Position numbers and translations under genes: made by a program | The notes under the pieces: generated by a model | The model's database searches: none | Told to the model about the DNA's origin: nothing | What the model saw: the letters and a program-made list of their open reading frames with translations, nothing else | Assembly (NCBI RefSeq): GCF_001613795.1 | Contig: NZ_LPVZ01000019.1 | Location: 310,001-374,000, forward strand | DNA: 64,000 nt | Direction: 5' to 3' | From: Thalassospira sp. MCCC 1A01148 | GTDB lineage: Bacteria; Pseudomonadota; Alphaproteobacteria; Rhodospirillales; Thalassospiraceae | Part shown: piece after piece, positions 17,249 through 27,537 of the stretch | Layout of the letters: each line of letters begins with the position of its first letter | Numbering within the stretch: the stretch's first letter is position 1

Positions 17249-17860
17249 TTATCGGCTTTCCGGGCGGGTATTGCGGAAGGTCAGATTGATCCGCGGGCCA
17301 ACCTGACGGGCGGTCTTTGGCAATTGATGCAGCCAGCAATGCTGGGTCGCGCCTGACATGATCAGGGCCGAGTTATGCGGCAGATCGACGCTGATACGAT
17401 CGCCGGTTTTCTTGTGGCGGAAATGAAACCGGCGTTCCTGCCCGAAGGTGAGGCTGGCAATCACCGGGTTTTCGCCCAGAACTTCCTCGTCATCGGCATG
17501 CCAGGAAACACTGTCGCGCCCATCACGATACTGGTTCAACAACACTGTGTTGAATGCCGCGCCAGACAGTTCTTCGGCCAGTGTGCGCAACGGCGCAACG
17601 ATAGAGGGAAACGGACTGGCCGGGTGATAGACACCGCTATAGCGATAGGCCACCTCACCATACCACGCAGTCAGGCGCGGGACCGGGATTTCCTTGCCAT
17701 GGATTTTGGCGGTTTCCTGTTGCCAGACGATGTTGCTTTGAAGTCGGGCAAAGGTCTTGTCGGCGTCATCGGCGGCCATGATGTCACGCAGCAGCAACAC
17801 TTCGCCATCAAAGGGCAAAAGGTTGCGTGGTGGTTCATTGGCAAACAGATCGCCTGTCAT
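17249..17860 (-). CDS. AlkB-like Fe(II)/2-oxoglutarate dioxygenase
   Basis: A 203-residue oxidative demethylase expected to repair N1-methyladenine and N3-methylcytosine in nucleic acids. The iron ligands are H121 and D123 (WHADDE) and H178; the 2-oxoglutarate motif is RINLTFR (190-196). The overall pattern (VPRLTAWYG, NTVLLNQYRDGRDSVSWHAD) is closer to the human ALKBH2/3 type than to classical E. coli AlkB. The ATG at 17860 with GGGGA upstream is preferred over an extended start 69 bases further back, because the extension is unlike the family. Confidence 0.88.
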   Translation of the reverse strand: MTGDLFANEPPRNLLPFDGEVLLLRDIMAADDADKTFARLQSNIVWQQETAKIHGKEIPVPRLTAWYGEVAYRYSGVYHPASPFPSIVAPLRTLAEELSGAAFNTVLLNQYRDGRDSVSWHADDEEVLGENPVIASLTFGQERRFHFRHKKTGDRISVDLPHNSALIMSGATQHCWLHQLPKTARQVGPRINLTFRNTRPESR

Positions 17861-17955
17861 GATTTTCCCCGGAATGCAGATTGCCAAAGACCTAGGATGA
17901 AAGATCAGGAAACTCAAGCCACAGTTCACTGATATATGCGTTTTTGCAGCGCTTT

Positions 17956-19407
17956 CTAACCATTCGCAAGCGTCACACCGGCCTCTTTGGCATAACGCTC
18001 GACGTCTTCGACACTCAGTCCTGCCGCGCTATAGAGATTGATGGTTTCAAGTTCCAGATCGGTCTCGGAATCGGCCAATGATTGCAGCGACGAGGTCAGG
18101 CTGCGCTGGGAATCAAGTACATCAAGGAAGTCCGAAAGCCCCTGTACATAACGCACGCGCGATTGTTCAAAGGCCTCGCGGTGGTATTGCACTGATGCAA
18201 TCAGGGAATCGCGCTGTGCCACCGCCCCGACATAGCCGTAAATCGCGCTTTCAACTTCCTCGATCGCGTTCAGAAGCGTCTGGCGGTAGGTCAGGAAGGC
18301 TTGTTCTGCCTCTTCCTCGGCAACAGTAATATTGGCACGGCGTTCCCCGCCATCATAAAGGGTCGCATCAATCAGCGCCCCGATGGCGGCCATGGCGGTG
18401 CGGACAATCGGCCCGGTGCCATAGCCGGTGACACCAAGGGCGAGTGACCCATCAAGGGACAATTCCGGATAAAGCGTTGCGGTTTCCACACCGATTTGCG
18501 AGGTCGCAGAAATCAGCGCCAGTTCGGCCGCGCGCACATCCGGGCGACGGCGCAGCAGATCGGCCGGAATACCAATTGGTGGGCTGCTTTGAAACTCGGG
18601 AAGCGGTGATGCATCAAGCAACAAATCGCGATGCGTTCCCGGCTGTGCACCGACGAGAATAGAAATCGCATTGATCGAGCGATCAATGGTGGTTTGCAGG
18701 GTCGGGACCGTTGCTTCGAGATCGGCGACTTCGGCGCGCGCACGTGACAGATCAAGTTCGGAGCCAAGGCCCGTCTGCAAACGCACTTGCACGATGTTGC
18801 TGGTCTGACGTTGCAGATCAAGGGAGTCCTGCAAAAGTGCCAAACGCCGCTGTGCCCCGCGCAGTTCGATATAGTTTGTGATGATGTCGGCAATCATCGT
18901 GCGATAGACATCTTCACGCAGATAAACCTGCTGAAGGTAATCTGCCTCTGCCACTTCTTCTTCGCGGGTTTGCCCGCCCCAGATATCGGCGGTCCAGGAC
19001 AAATCAATGCCCGCGCCATAGCCCATATCGGACACCTGATCACCACTGGCACGGCTGGAGGTCGAACGACTTGCCGAACCATCCACCGATGCACCGACCT
19101 GCGGCCCATTCGCCCCGGCAACACCGCGTGCGGTTGCGGCAGCGGCACGGATACGGCTGATCGCGATCTGAAGGTCGATATTGTTGTCGAGCCCCTCATT
19201 AATCAGACCATTTAAAACCGGGTCTGTAGTGCTTTCCCACCAACGGCCCTGTTCGTTCTGGTTGGCGGCAATCACAGGAATTTCCGGCGTATAGGCGCCA
19301 ACAAGATCAAAGTTCGGGGCGGTATAATCCGGTCCGACGGACTGGCACCCCGCCAGCGCGAGCAAAAGGGCAATGCCCGAAATCGCAGAAATGTGAGGAT
19401 TATTCAT
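17956..19407 (-). CDS. RND efflux outer-membrane lipoprotein (NodT/OprM family)
   Basis: The outer-membrane channel of a tripartite efflux pump, 483 residues. The start at 19407 is chosen because it yields a lipoprotein signal peptide with lipobox LALAGC (lipidated C21), followed by the family's SVGPDYTAP. Two repeated halves with long coiled helices follow, and both halves show the TolC-family pattern (for example RRRPDVRAAE). It begins one base after the RND pump gene stops, so it is translated from the same message. Confidence 0.92.
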   Translation of the reverse strand: MNNPHISAISGIALLLALAGCQSVGPDYTAPNFDLVGAYTPEIPVIAANQNEQGRWWESTTDPVLNGLINEGLDNNIDLQIAISRIRAAAATARGVAGANGPQVGASVDGSASRSTSSRASGDQVSDMGYGAGIDLSWTADIWGGQTREEEVAEADYLQQVYLREDVYRTMIADIITNYIELRGAQRRLALLQDSLDLQRQTSNIVQVRLQTGLGSELDLSRARAEVADLEATVPTLQTTIDRSINAISILVGAQPGTHRDLLLDASPLPEFQSSPPIGIPADLLRRRPDVRAAELALISATSQIGVETATLYPELSLDGSLALGVTGYGTGPIVRTAMAAIGALIDATLYDGGERRANITVAEEEAEQAFLTYRQTLLNAIEEVESAIYGYVGAVAQRDSLIASVQYHREAFEQSRVRYVQGLSDFLDVLDSQRSLTSSLQSLADSETDLELETINLYSAAGLSVEDVERYAKEAGVTLANG

Positions 19408-19408
19408 A

Positions 19409-22400
19409 TTATTTCGCACTTCCTTGAAGACCGTCACTTCCGGGCTCCGCCGCCACATGTGATGCCGCCTCGCCGTGATCAGGAATGGCTTCTGCGGCGC
19501 GCAACTGTGATTGCAGCTTCTTGCCGCCATCGGCACGGGCCGACACCAGTGGAGCCAACAACAAATAAAGCACCGGGGTCAGGAACAAAGTAAAGACCGT
19601 CGCAAAGCCAAGACCGCCAAATACCACCCAGCCAATGGCTGCGCGTGCTTCGGCCCCGGCACCCGTGCCAAGGACAAGCGGCAAGCCCCCCAGAACGGTC
19701 GAGATCATGGTCATCATGATCGGGCGCAAACGCACCATCGCCGCATCATGCACGGCTTCACGCACAGATTTACCCGCATCGCGCAGCTGATCGGCAAATT
19801 CAACAACCAAAATCCCGTTCTTGGCCATCAGTCCAACCAACATCACCAACCCGATCTGGCTATAGATATTGATCGAGGTACCACTAAGCGCCAGCGCAAA
19901 GATGGCAGCCGCAAGACCAAACGGCACGGTCAAAACCACTACAAGGGCCGAAGTGAAGCTTTCGAACTGGGCAGCCAGAACAAGGAGCACGACAAGAACA
20001 GCAATCAGGAAGGTAATCTGGACATCGCTGGCGGTTTCACCCAACGCCGCAGCATTGCCAAGGAACAGAATGCCGACACCTGGTGGCAGCAATTCATCGC
20101 CAACCGCGTTCACATCCGCGACCGCTTCGGCCAGGGTATAGCCCGGTGTCAGGTTGGCCGAGATGGTGACAGCGCGTTGCTGTCCTTCGCGTTCAAGTTC
20201 GGAGGCAACCGCCTCTTCACTGAGTGTGATCACGGATGACAATGGCAGAATGCGGCCATTGGTGCCGGTCACAAACAGGTTTTCAAGATCGGACGGGTCG
20301 TTGATGCTGCCCAGCGCACTGCGCAACTTGATCGGCACATTCTGGTCATCGACATTGATTTCGGTGACTTCGTACCCCTCGATCATCGCACGCAAAGTTG
20401 TATCGAGTTCTTCGATCGGAATGCCCAGATCAAAGGCGCGCCTGCGATCAATATTCACCAGAAGCTGTGGCTGGGTGGTTTGATAGGACACCCGAAGGCC
20501 CGTCAGACCGGGATAGTTCGCCTCGATTTCCTGCTGCATGGCGCGGGCATTTTCAGCCAGCTTGCGATAGCTTGTTCCGATCAGGGCAAATTCAAGCCCC
20601 TCGCCCGTGCCACCGCGCAAGCCAAGACTGTTGGGCTGCCAGATATAGGCCTGCACGCCCGGAAGCGCATTCAGATCGCCCCGTATCGACGCCGTGATTT
20701 CCTGTTGCGAGCGGGTGCGATCTTCCCATGGTTTAAGCGGGGCAATCACAAGGGCACGGTTTGGGTCCCACAGCCCCACAATGGTATAGATGTTATAGGC
20801 ATCCCCCGCCTCGACCACCGGGCGCAGAATGTCTTCAACCGCCTCGACCTGACGGTCCATATAGTCGATACCAACCCCGTCCGGCCCGCGCATCGACACC
20901 AGAATACGACCGCGATCCTCATCGGGCAGCAATTCCTGCGTCACAGTTGTATAAACACCAAAGGCCGTTCCGCCGGCAACGATACAAACCATCAAGGTTA
21001 TAACCGGGCTGCCAAGGGCTGCTTCAAGAATGCGGCGATAGATCCCGGCACAGAAGAAGCCAAAGCGTTCCAGCATGTTGGGCGCATCGTCGGCCTTGCC
21101 GTCATGTGGATCGATATGTTTAAGCCGTGATGCCAGCATCGGGCATAGGGACAGGGCAACAAAGGATGACACAGCCACTGCAAAAGCCAGAACAAAGCCG
21201 AATTCCCGGAACAACCGCCCGGCCGTACTGGGCAGGAAGGAAATCGGCACAAAAACGGAAATCAGCGTAAGTGTGGTGGCAACAACAGCAAAGAAGACCT
21301 GTCGTGAGCCAAGGACCGCCGCCGCCATCGACCCAAGCCCCTGATGTCGACGGCGCTGGATATTTTCAAGAACAACAATCGCATCATCGACAATCATGCC
21401 GGTCGCCAGCACTAGGGCCAGAAGGGTCAGGATGTTGATCGAAAAGCCCATCGCCCAGATCGCAGCGACCGTGCCGATCAGGGCAATCGGAATGGTGATG
21501 GTCGGAATAAGAGTTGCCGTGAAGGAGCGCAGGAACAGATACAGCACCGCAATGACAATCAGGATGGCCAAACCCAGACTAAAGATCACTTCCCAAAGCG
21601 CGCCTTCGATGAAGACCGCATCGTCAGAGTTCACGAAAACATCAAGGTCATCATATTGCTGATTGAGGCGTTCAACCACCTCGCGCACACCATTGGAAAT
21701 CGCGATCGTATTGGATTGCGCCTGTCGGGTAATACTCAGCCCGATCACGGTGCGACCATTCAATCGCACATAGGATGTCGCATCATCGGGACCGTAATAA
21801 ATATCGGCAACATCACCCAGAAGCACGCTGTCACGCACCAGCATCTGATTAAGCTTGTCGACTTCCCACACGGATGCGTCGGCACGGACAAAAAGCTTTT
21901 GATCCGATGATTCAAAACTGCCTGCCGGAATATCAAATTGCGCCGTGCGCAACAGATCTGCCACATCCTGAACCGACAGGCCGAAGCTTGCCATGCGCAG
22001 CGGATCAACGCGCACATGCAAGACACGTTCACGATCCCCGTTCACCCCGACCTCTGCCACACCGGGAACAGACAGCAAGGACGGGCTGATCTGGTCTTCG
22101 ACAATGTTGGCAAGTTCTTCTTCGGTCAAGCGGTTGCTGACAACCGCAATGCGCATGATGGCACTGGCATCGGCGTCAGCCTTGACCACACGAATATTTT
22201 CCACTCCGTCGGGCAAGCTGCGTTCTGCCCGGCTGATGGCTTCGCGGATGTCGCTGGCGGCATCGTTGATTTCAACATCGGGGTAGAATTCGATGCGGAT
22301 GCGTGCATTGGCCTCTTCGCTTTGGGAACTGATTTCCTTGATCCCGCTAACACGCGAAGCTGCACTTTCGATGATACCGGTCACTTCGGCATCAACTGTT

Positions 22401-22600
22401 TCAGGTGATGCACCGTCATAGTCGGCGGTCACGGTGATGGTCGGGCGGTCGACATTGGGCAGTTCGCGAATTTCGACACCCAGCATCGCAGCCAGACCGG
22501 CAAGGATGATCAGCATGGCAACCACGCAGATCAGAACAGGGCGTCGGATACTGAGTGACGCTAGATCGTTTTGGTCGTGATTGCCGGTTCCTGTCGACAT
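19409..22600 (-). CDS. RND efflux pump, inner-membrane transporter
   Basis: A 1063-residue AcrB/MexF-like proton antiporter, full length. It has an N-terminal membrane helix (about 20-40), two large periplasmic loops and twelve expected transmembrane helices. The TM4 proton-relay aspartates are visible in MIVDDAIVVLENI. It sits between its adaptor (upstream, 2-base gap) and outer-membrane partner. Substrates cannot be told from sequence; multidrug, dye or solvent export is usual for the family. Confidence 0.94.
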   Translation of the reverse strand: MSTGTGNHDQNDLASLSIRRPVLICVVAMLIILAGLAAMLGVEIRELPNVDRPTITVTADYDGASPETVDAEVTGIIESAASRVSGIKEISSQSEEANARIRIEFYPDVEINDAASDIREAISRAERSLPDGVENIRVVKADADASAIMRIAVVSNRLTEEELANIVEDQISPSLLSVPGVAEVGVNGDRERVLHVRVDPLRMASFGLSVQDVADLLRTAQFDIPAGSFESSDQKLFVRADASVWEVDKLNQMLVRDSVLLGDVADIYYGPDDATSYVRLNGRTVIGLSITRQAQSNTIAISNGVREVVERLNQQYDDLDVFVNSDDAVFIEGALWEVIFSLGLAILIVIAVLYLFLRSFTATLIPTITIPIALIGTVAAIWAMGFSINILTLLALVLATGMIVDDAIVVLENIQRRRHQGLGSMAAAVLGSRQVFFAVVATTLTLISVFVPISFLPSTAGRLFREFGFVLAFAVAVSSFVALSLCPMLASRLKHIDPHDGKADDAPNMLERFGFFCAGIYRRILEAALGSPVITLMVCIVAGGTAFGVYTTVTQELLPDEDRGRILVSMRGPDGVGIDYMDRQVEAVEDILRPVVEAGDAYNIYTIVGLWDPNRALVIAPLKPWEDRTRSQQEITASIRGDLNALPGVQAYIWQPNSLGLRGGTGEGLEFALIGTSYRKLAENARAMQQEIEANYPGLTGLRVSYQTTQPQLLVNIDRRRAFDLGIPIEELDTTLRAMIEGYEVTEINVDDQNVPIKLRSALGSINDPSDLENLFVTGTNGRILPLSSVITLSEEAVASELEREGQQRAVTISANLTPGYTLAEAVADVNAVGDELLPPGVGILFLGNAAALGETASDVQITFLIAVLVVLLVLAAQFESFTSALVVVLTVPFGLAAAIFALALSGTSINIYSQIGLVMLVGLMAKNGILVVEFADQLRDAGKSVREAVHDAAMVRLRPIMMTMISTVLGGLPLVLGTGAGAEARAAIGWVVFGGLGFATVFTLFLTPVLYLLLAPLVSARADGGKKLQSQLRAAEAIPDHGEAASHVAAEPGSDGLQGSAK

Positions 22601-22602
22601 GA

Positions 22603-23757
22603 TCAGGACCCCTCGCCAGTGTCTTCACGGATGGCAACGCCACCAGTGCCGCCAGCATTGTTGTCACCGCGAATGGTTGCGGAAACGGTCCGCCCGGGAC
22701 GCAGGCGCAAGACACCTTCGACGACAACCAGGTCACCCTGCGCAATGCCACCATCAAGCAGAATGCGACCATTGGTTCGTTTCACGACCCGGACCGGAAC
22801 GCGCGAGACTTTGTTCTCGTCATCAATCCGCCAGACATAGGTACCCTCATCGCCCCAAAGCACAGAGATTTCAGCGACCGAGGGATACTGTTTTCCTTCG
22901 ATATCAACATAAACCGCAAAGGACATCCCCGCGAGCAAACGGCCGTTGGGATTTGGCACACGGGCACGCACGGCAAAGGTGCGGCTTTCCGGGTCAATTC
23001 GGCTGCCAATAGATTCGATCACACCGGTGAATTCTTCGCCCGGCAGGCTCCATGTTTCAACCCGCACGGACTGGCCGGGACGGACATTGTCAAACCGGGT
23101 TTCGGCAACTTCGAAATCAACCAGGATGCTGTCGATATTGTCCAGGGTAAGAAGCATGGTCGAGCTGTCCACGCGATCACCTGCCTCGATCTGCGGAATA
23201 CCGACAATGCCGTCAAACGGGGCCAGAATGGTTCGGTCCGCCAGATTAACCTCGGCCTGATCAAGTTGAATGCGGGCCTCGGCCAGCGCCGTCCGGGCGG
23301 TATCAACTTCGCTTTCGGCAACCGCGCCAAGTGGCCGGGCCTTTTCATACCGGTCAAGAAGCTGTTGGGCATCGCGCACCTGAACAGCCGCAAGATCGCG
23401 GGCAAGGCGTTCGCGTTCGGCATCAAGAATGACAAGGACCTGACCTTTGGTCACCTTGGCACCAGCCCGAACCAGCACATCAGCAACCTCACCCGACACC
23501 GCAGGATAGATCGAAACACCAAGGGCGGACTTGCCGGTCCCGACAGCCTCAACCACGGTTTTTTCGTCCATCAGGCTGGCATGTTCGGCGATCACCGGAA
23601 GGCTGCGATCGCCACCGCCGCGCTGCGCCACGCTTGCGGGTTGCGCATCGGGCGCAATCAGCGCCGTGATGTCGTCTTTGGCAAAGAAATAGGCAGAGGC
23701 TGCAACTGCAATCAGTGCAACACCTGCGATCAGAAGCGTCGGTTTACGCGCCATCAC
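22603..23757 (-). CDS. RND efflux periplasmic adaptor (membrane fusion protein)
   Basis: A 384-residue adaptor joining the inner pump to the outer channel. The N-terminus has a membrane anchor or signal segment (about 8-26). A biotinyl-lipoyl-like domain, split by an alpha-helical hairpin with regular heptads (about 100-170), follows, then a beta-barrel region. It is the first gene of the efflux operon adaptor-RND-outer membrane protein. Two adjacent ATGs (23757 and 23754) are possible starts. No regulator gene adjoins the operon. Confidence 0.92.
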   Translation of the reverse strand: MMARKPTLLIAGVALIAVAASAYFFAKDDITALIAPDAQPASVAQRGGGDRSLPVIAEHASLMDEKTVVEAVGTGKSALGVSIYPAVSGEVADVLVRAGAKVTKGQVLVILDAERERLARDLAAVQVRDAQQLLDRYEKARPLGAVAESEVDTARTALAEARIQLDQAEVNLADRTILAPFDGIVGIPQIEAGDRVDSSTMLLTLDNIDSILVDFEVAETRFDNVRPGQSVRVETWSLPGEEFTGVIESIGSRIDPESRTFAVRARVPNPNGRLLAGMSFAVYVDIEGKQYPSVAEISVLWGDEGTYVWRIDDENKVSRVPVRVVKRTNGRILLDGGIAQGDLVVVEGVLRLRPGRTVSATIRGDNNAGGTGGVAIREDTGEGS

Positions 23758-24095
23758 ATTGATACTTCCAAGTCGGACTGACCAAACAGCCTTAGTGCAA
23801 ACAACCCTATTCCCACACCGGGAAAGTGTCGGTATTTCAATTCAGTACCAATTCAGGTTGTCATGCGTTTGTGGGTTTCCATTGGGGGAAACGATATTGC
23901 AACCAGCCAGTCAGAACCACACAAAAAGTGTATCAGAAACGTCGCAGTTTGTATCTTAACCGCTGACAAAACCTGTGTTTTGCACCGAAAATGCAGACCA
24001 AATGCATCGGGCCTGCACACCAGATATACGGTGAACAGGCCCGTGTCGTTCAAATGTGAATTTTGGTTGTCTGATTATCCTTGGCAAGCAGCTTT
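23758..24095. other. Intergenic region upstream of the efflux operon
   Basis: No gene. It must hold the efflux promoter and the end of the chemoreceptor message. It contains the stem GTTTCC/GGAAAC (23875-23880/23887-23892) and the hairpin at 24008-24043. I could not place a -35/-10 pair. Confidence 0.45.
24008..24043 (-). terminator. Possible terminator hairpin of the chemoreceptor gene
   Basis: CGGGCCTG (24008-24015) pairs with CAGGCCCG (24036-24043) about 50 bases past the stop. The T run on the minus strand is weak. Confidence 0.45.
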
Positions 24096-26207
24096 TCAGG
24101 CAGCACCGCGCCTTTGCTCTTGCGGGAAGGTCAGCAGATTGTCTTCGTGCCAGCTATCATCAACAGCGGTATTGTTGTTCTCAGCATCAATTCCTTCGTC
24201 ACCTGCGGCAGAGGCCACCGCCCGATCAAGGGATGCTGTGAGCTCGGTCACATTGCGATCAACCTCATCCGCACGGCGGTTCAGATCCAGACTTAGCTTG
24301 CGAGTAACTTCGATGTCTTCCGAAACCGCCCCGATGGCTGTTCCGACATTGCGTACCGCATCCCCGGCAAGGGCGATGGCGCCTGTGATTTCCTCGGTCT
24401 CGCGACGTTGATGTTCAACGTCACCGGCGACTTCTTCGGAGATCGACATCATGGAGCGCACCGTCACGCCAACGTCTTCCATTGAAGCGACACAACGATC
24501 CGTCACAGCGCCCATGGCGTTGACATGTTCGGTAATCTGTTCGGTGGCGCGCTCGGTCTGGCTGGCAAGGTTTTTGACCTCGGCGGCAACCACGGCAAAG
24601 CCCTTGCCGGCATCCCCCGCACGGGCGGCCTCGATCGTCGCATTAAGGGCCAGCATGTTGGTTTGCCCGGCAATGCCGCGGATCAGATCGACAATCTGTT
24701 CGATGCTGGTCGCCACTTCGCGCAGGTCATCGACGGCCTTTGCCGATTCCTCGGTCGAACCGACGGCGTTCTGGGCAATTTCGCGCTGATGCTCGACGCG
24801 GTTGGCAATCGAGACGATGGCTTCGCGCAAGCGGTTGGCGGCATCCCCAATGGCATTGGAATGTGACTGGCTGTCCTGTGCGGCACCGTTCGCAGATTCG
24901 GTTTGCACCGTCACACGTTCGGCCGCTGCCGCGACTTCAATCACGGCTTCACGCATACGGGTGACCTGATGATTGACCGATTTAACAAGGCCCGTGGTTT
25001 CGCCTTCAATCGTTTCGGCCATCGCCCCCAATGAGGCACGGCGTTTTTCCTCTTCGATGCGCTGAAGCGTGATGCGTTCTTCAGCCATTCTTTCGATCTT
25101 AAGCGCATTTTCCCGGAAAATGGCCACTGTGCGCGACATTGCACCGAATTCGTCACGACGCTGGATATCGGAAAGGGCGATATTGGTGTCGTTTTCGCTC
25201 AGGCGGGTCATGTCACCATTTACACGTTTGAGCGGGCGCAGGATGCTCATGGCGATCCCAAGGGCCAGGGCAACAGCAACCACAACACCGATGGCCGCCA
25301 CCACGATGTTGGTCAGGGCAGAGTTTTCGGACTGGCTGTGCGCAGCATCGACAAGCGCGATCTGATTGGCCATCGCATCGGATCGAATGTTCTGGGTGAT
25401 GGTCTGAACTTCGCGGACCGCCGACTTAAAGGCATCCATCGACTGGCGGAAACCTGCAATCGAGGCTTCCAGCTGATTTGCCCCCTGTTTCAGCAAGTCG
25501 TTGTCGCGAATTGCATAGGAAAACAGCTTTTTGTCATTGCGGGTCAAACCATCAAAGGAAGATTTGATTTCTTCCTGCAAGTCCGTCAGGGCAGAGGTCT
25601 GTGTGCGTGCGGCATCAAGGGATTCCGGGGTGCGCAGTATCGAGAACTGCAACGAATTAACGATTGCGGACAAATTGGCTGTTGCAAGTTTGTCGTCGAA
25701 TTTTTCGGCGATGGCCGGGTTTCGCTTGGTGATGAAATCTTCGAGCCGGGCCGCAGATTTTCCGAGCTGATTGGCCCCAAGCAGCATGGTTTCTGACGCC
25801 GCAGACAGGTTTTCCGCGCGCAGCACAAGTGGCTCAAGCGTTGCGATGTAATCTGCGCTCAGGCTTTCAAGCGCATCGGCCCGCTCAGTATCACCATTCA
25901 TCCGCAGTTCAGCTACCAACGTCGCGCCGCTTTGCTCTGCAGCTTCGCGGATGGTGGCGATGCCGTCACGATCAAGCGGATCGACCGTTTGGGCAAACAG
26001 CAGAACCTGATTGGACAGGCGTTCAAGGCGCAATGCATAGTCGTTGGCAAGTCCGACCAACCCGGTGCTTTTGGCTATGCGGTCTGCATGGGAACCAAAC
26101 CCCAGCAAATAGGTTGAAGACAGCGCAGACAGGCCGACAAGCATAACCACAAGAACAAAGAAACCAGCGAAAATGCGCGAACCAATGCGAATTCGGTCAA
26201 GAAACAT
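24096..26207 (-). CDS. Methyl-accepting chemotaxis protein
   Basis: A 703-residue transmembrane chemoreceptor. TM1 is at about 10-35, a long helical periplasmic sensor at about 36-295, TM2 at about 297-320, HAMP at about 320-372, and a cytoplasmic signalling domain follows. The highly conserved tip is visible in [20 protein letters not shown] and [10 protein letters not shown]. No CheR-binding pentapeptide is seen at the C-terminus. The sensor resembles the helical-bundle type with no specific ligand fold I can name. It is a single gene with no che genes nearby. Confidence 0.93.
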   Translation of the reverse strand: MFLDRIRIGSRIFAGFFVLVVMLVGLSALSSTYLLGFGSHADRIAKSTGLVGLANDYALRLERLSNQVLLFAQTVDPLDRDGIATIREAAEQSGATLVAELRMNGDTERADALESLSADYIATLEPLVLRAENLSAASETMLLGANQLGKSAARLEDFITKRNPAIAEKFDDKLATANLSAIVNSLQFSILRTPESLDAARTQTSALTDLQEEIKSSFDGLTRNDKKLFSYAIRDNDLLKQGANQLEASIAGFRQSMDAFKSAVREVQTITQNIRSDAMANQIALVDAAHSQSENSALTNIVVAAIGVVVAVALALGIAMSILRPLKRVNGDMTRLSENDTNIALSDIQRRDEFGAMSRTVAIFRENALKIERMAEERITLQRIEEEKRRASLGAMAETIEGETTGLVKSVNHQVTRMREAVIEVAAAAERVTVQTESANGAAQDSQSHSNAIGDAANRLREAIVSIANRVEHQREIAQNAVGSTEESAKAVDDLREVATSIEQIVDLIRGIAGQTNMLALNATIEAARAGDAGKGFAVVAAEVKNLASQTERATEQITEHVNAMGAVTDRCVASMEDVGVTVRSMMSISEEVAGDVEHQRRETEEITGAIALAGDAVRNVGTAIGAVSEDIEVTRKLSLDLNRRADEVDRNVTELTASLDRAVASAAGDEGIDAENNNTAVDDSWHEDNLLTFPQEQRRGAA

Positions 26208-26577
26208 GGGACATCCAAACAGTAAGAACTACACTTGGCGTGATCCTTACATCCGCTCTGCGTCCGGGATTGTTTCAGTTGGATGAAATCAGCATTTGTC
26301 CATGGCGCAACGTACAAGACGCGCATTCAGAATATAGAAAACAACAAAACGCCCACCTGAAAATGTTCATATGAACATGCATCTATACAATTGGGCGGGG
26401 GCACATTATCCATTTCAAAATGCGTCAAAAAGTCAGTTTTGCGGTCTTGGTCCGCGAATCGGCACGACCGCCAGACCCATTTTCGCTTTCTGGAACCCAT
26501 TGGAAGAAAGCGGATTAAAATGTCGCCATGACAATATTGTACAAGCTGCGCATCGTTAGAAACGCTATAATGAGGCG
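26208..26577. other. Divergent intergenic region, chemoreceptor and AraC regulator
   Basis: No gene. It holds the perfect 16-base palindrome at 26363-26378 and a consensus TATAAT (26566-26571) just 6 bases before the AraC-type ATG. The AT-rich part around 26330-26400 is a likely promoter zone. Confidence 0.5.
26363..26378. promoter_or_regulatory. Perfect palindrome, candidate operator
   Basis: ATGTTCATATGAACAT is a perfect 16-base dyad between two divergent genes. The binding protein is unknown; AraC proteins more often use direct repeats. Confidence 0.5.
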
Positions 26578-27477
26578 ATGAACAAAGTGTCGCGACATAG
26601 CTCTGCGCCTGCTCGACGTCCGGGATCATCCCGACCGGCGTCCAGGCGTCCCCGCGAGATTGCCCGTCATTGGCGGGCAGCCGACGGCATTGATATGTTC
26701 GAGGCCGACTACAAGAATTTCTCTTTCCCGAAACACAGCCACGATTATTACGCGTTTGGCACCATCCTGAATGGGGCCGAGCGGTTCATGACGCGTGGGA
26801 CCAATTATGTCGCCGCGCGCGGACAGATCTTGATGATGAACCCGATGCAGGTTCATGACGGTGGCCCGGCATCTGATGATGGGTATCAGTACCAAATCAT
26901 GTTCATCGACCCGAAGGTGTTTGGTGAACTGGTGGCAGAGACATCACCAAAGAACACCGGCTTGCCATTCTTTGGCACCTGCGTGGTCAATGACCCGGAA
27001 TTGCATTTACAACTGCAAGGTCTGCACCGCCTGTTCCGGCCCGAAGAAGACGGCTCAAACAGGTTGCTGGAACGCGACAGCCAGCTTCTTTACAGCGCAG
27101 CCCGCTTTGCGCTGCGCCATGCGGATGCCCCGCCCTATTCCTATCAACCGGGGTCCGAGGACAAGCGCGTCGAGGCGGTGATTGACTATATGGCGGCCCA
27201 TCTCGATGCGAATATATCACTGGATGATCTGGCCGCTGTGACCGGGCTTAGCCGGTTTCATTTGCTCCGCGTGTTCCGTGCGGCAACCGGGCTTCCGCCA
27301 CACACCTATTTCAACCATATGCGATTGCGTCGGGCCAAGCGGATGCTGTTTGACGGATCGACCATTGCCGATGCAGCGGCTGCCACGGGCTTTGCCGACC
27401 AAAGCCATTTGAACCGACATTTCAAGGCCATGTGGGGTGTCAGTCCCGGTGCGTTTATCGCCAGTCTTGATCATTAA
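26578..27477 (+). CDS. AraC-family transcriptional regulator
   Basis: A 299-residue regulator. The N-terminal half (about 40-160) is an AraC-type cupin sensor, including FPKHSHDYYAFGTI and the LMMNPMQVHDGGP segment. The C-terminal half carries two helix-turn-helices (about 200-295): ISLDDLAAVTGLSRFHLLRVF and TIADAAAATGFADQSHLNRH, ending in the FKAMWGVSPGAF signature. The first 27 residues are Arg/Ser/Pro-rich and poorly conserved. No ribosome site precedes the ATG, but TATAAT sits at 26566-26571, which would fit a leaderless message. Target genes are not evident. Confidence 0.88.
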   Translation: MNKVSRHSSAPARRPGSSRPASRRPREIARHWRAADGIDMFEADYKNFSFPKHSHDYYAFGTILNGAERFMTRGTNYVAARGQILMMNPMQVHDGGPASDDGYQYQIMFIDPKVFGELVAETSPKNTGLPFFGTCVVNDPELHLQLQGLHRLFRPEEDGSNRLLERDSQLLYSAARFALRHADAPPYSYQPGSEDKRVEAVIDYMAAHLDANISLDDLAAVTGLSRFHLLRVFRAATGLPPHTYFNHMRLRRAKRMLFDGSTIADAAAATGFADQSHLNRHFKAMWGVSPGAFIASLDH

Positions 27478-27512
27478 GACCTGTCCATAACGACAAAGCG
27501 TACGGACAGGTC
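27478..27512. other. Stem-loop between convergent genes
   Basis: GACCTGTCC (27478-27486) pairs perfectly with GGACAGGTC (27504-27512), between the AraC-type gene and the convergent ureohydrolase gene. No T run. Confidence 0.5.
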
Positions 27513-27537
27513 GTTCATCGGGTTTTACGGCAAGGCC

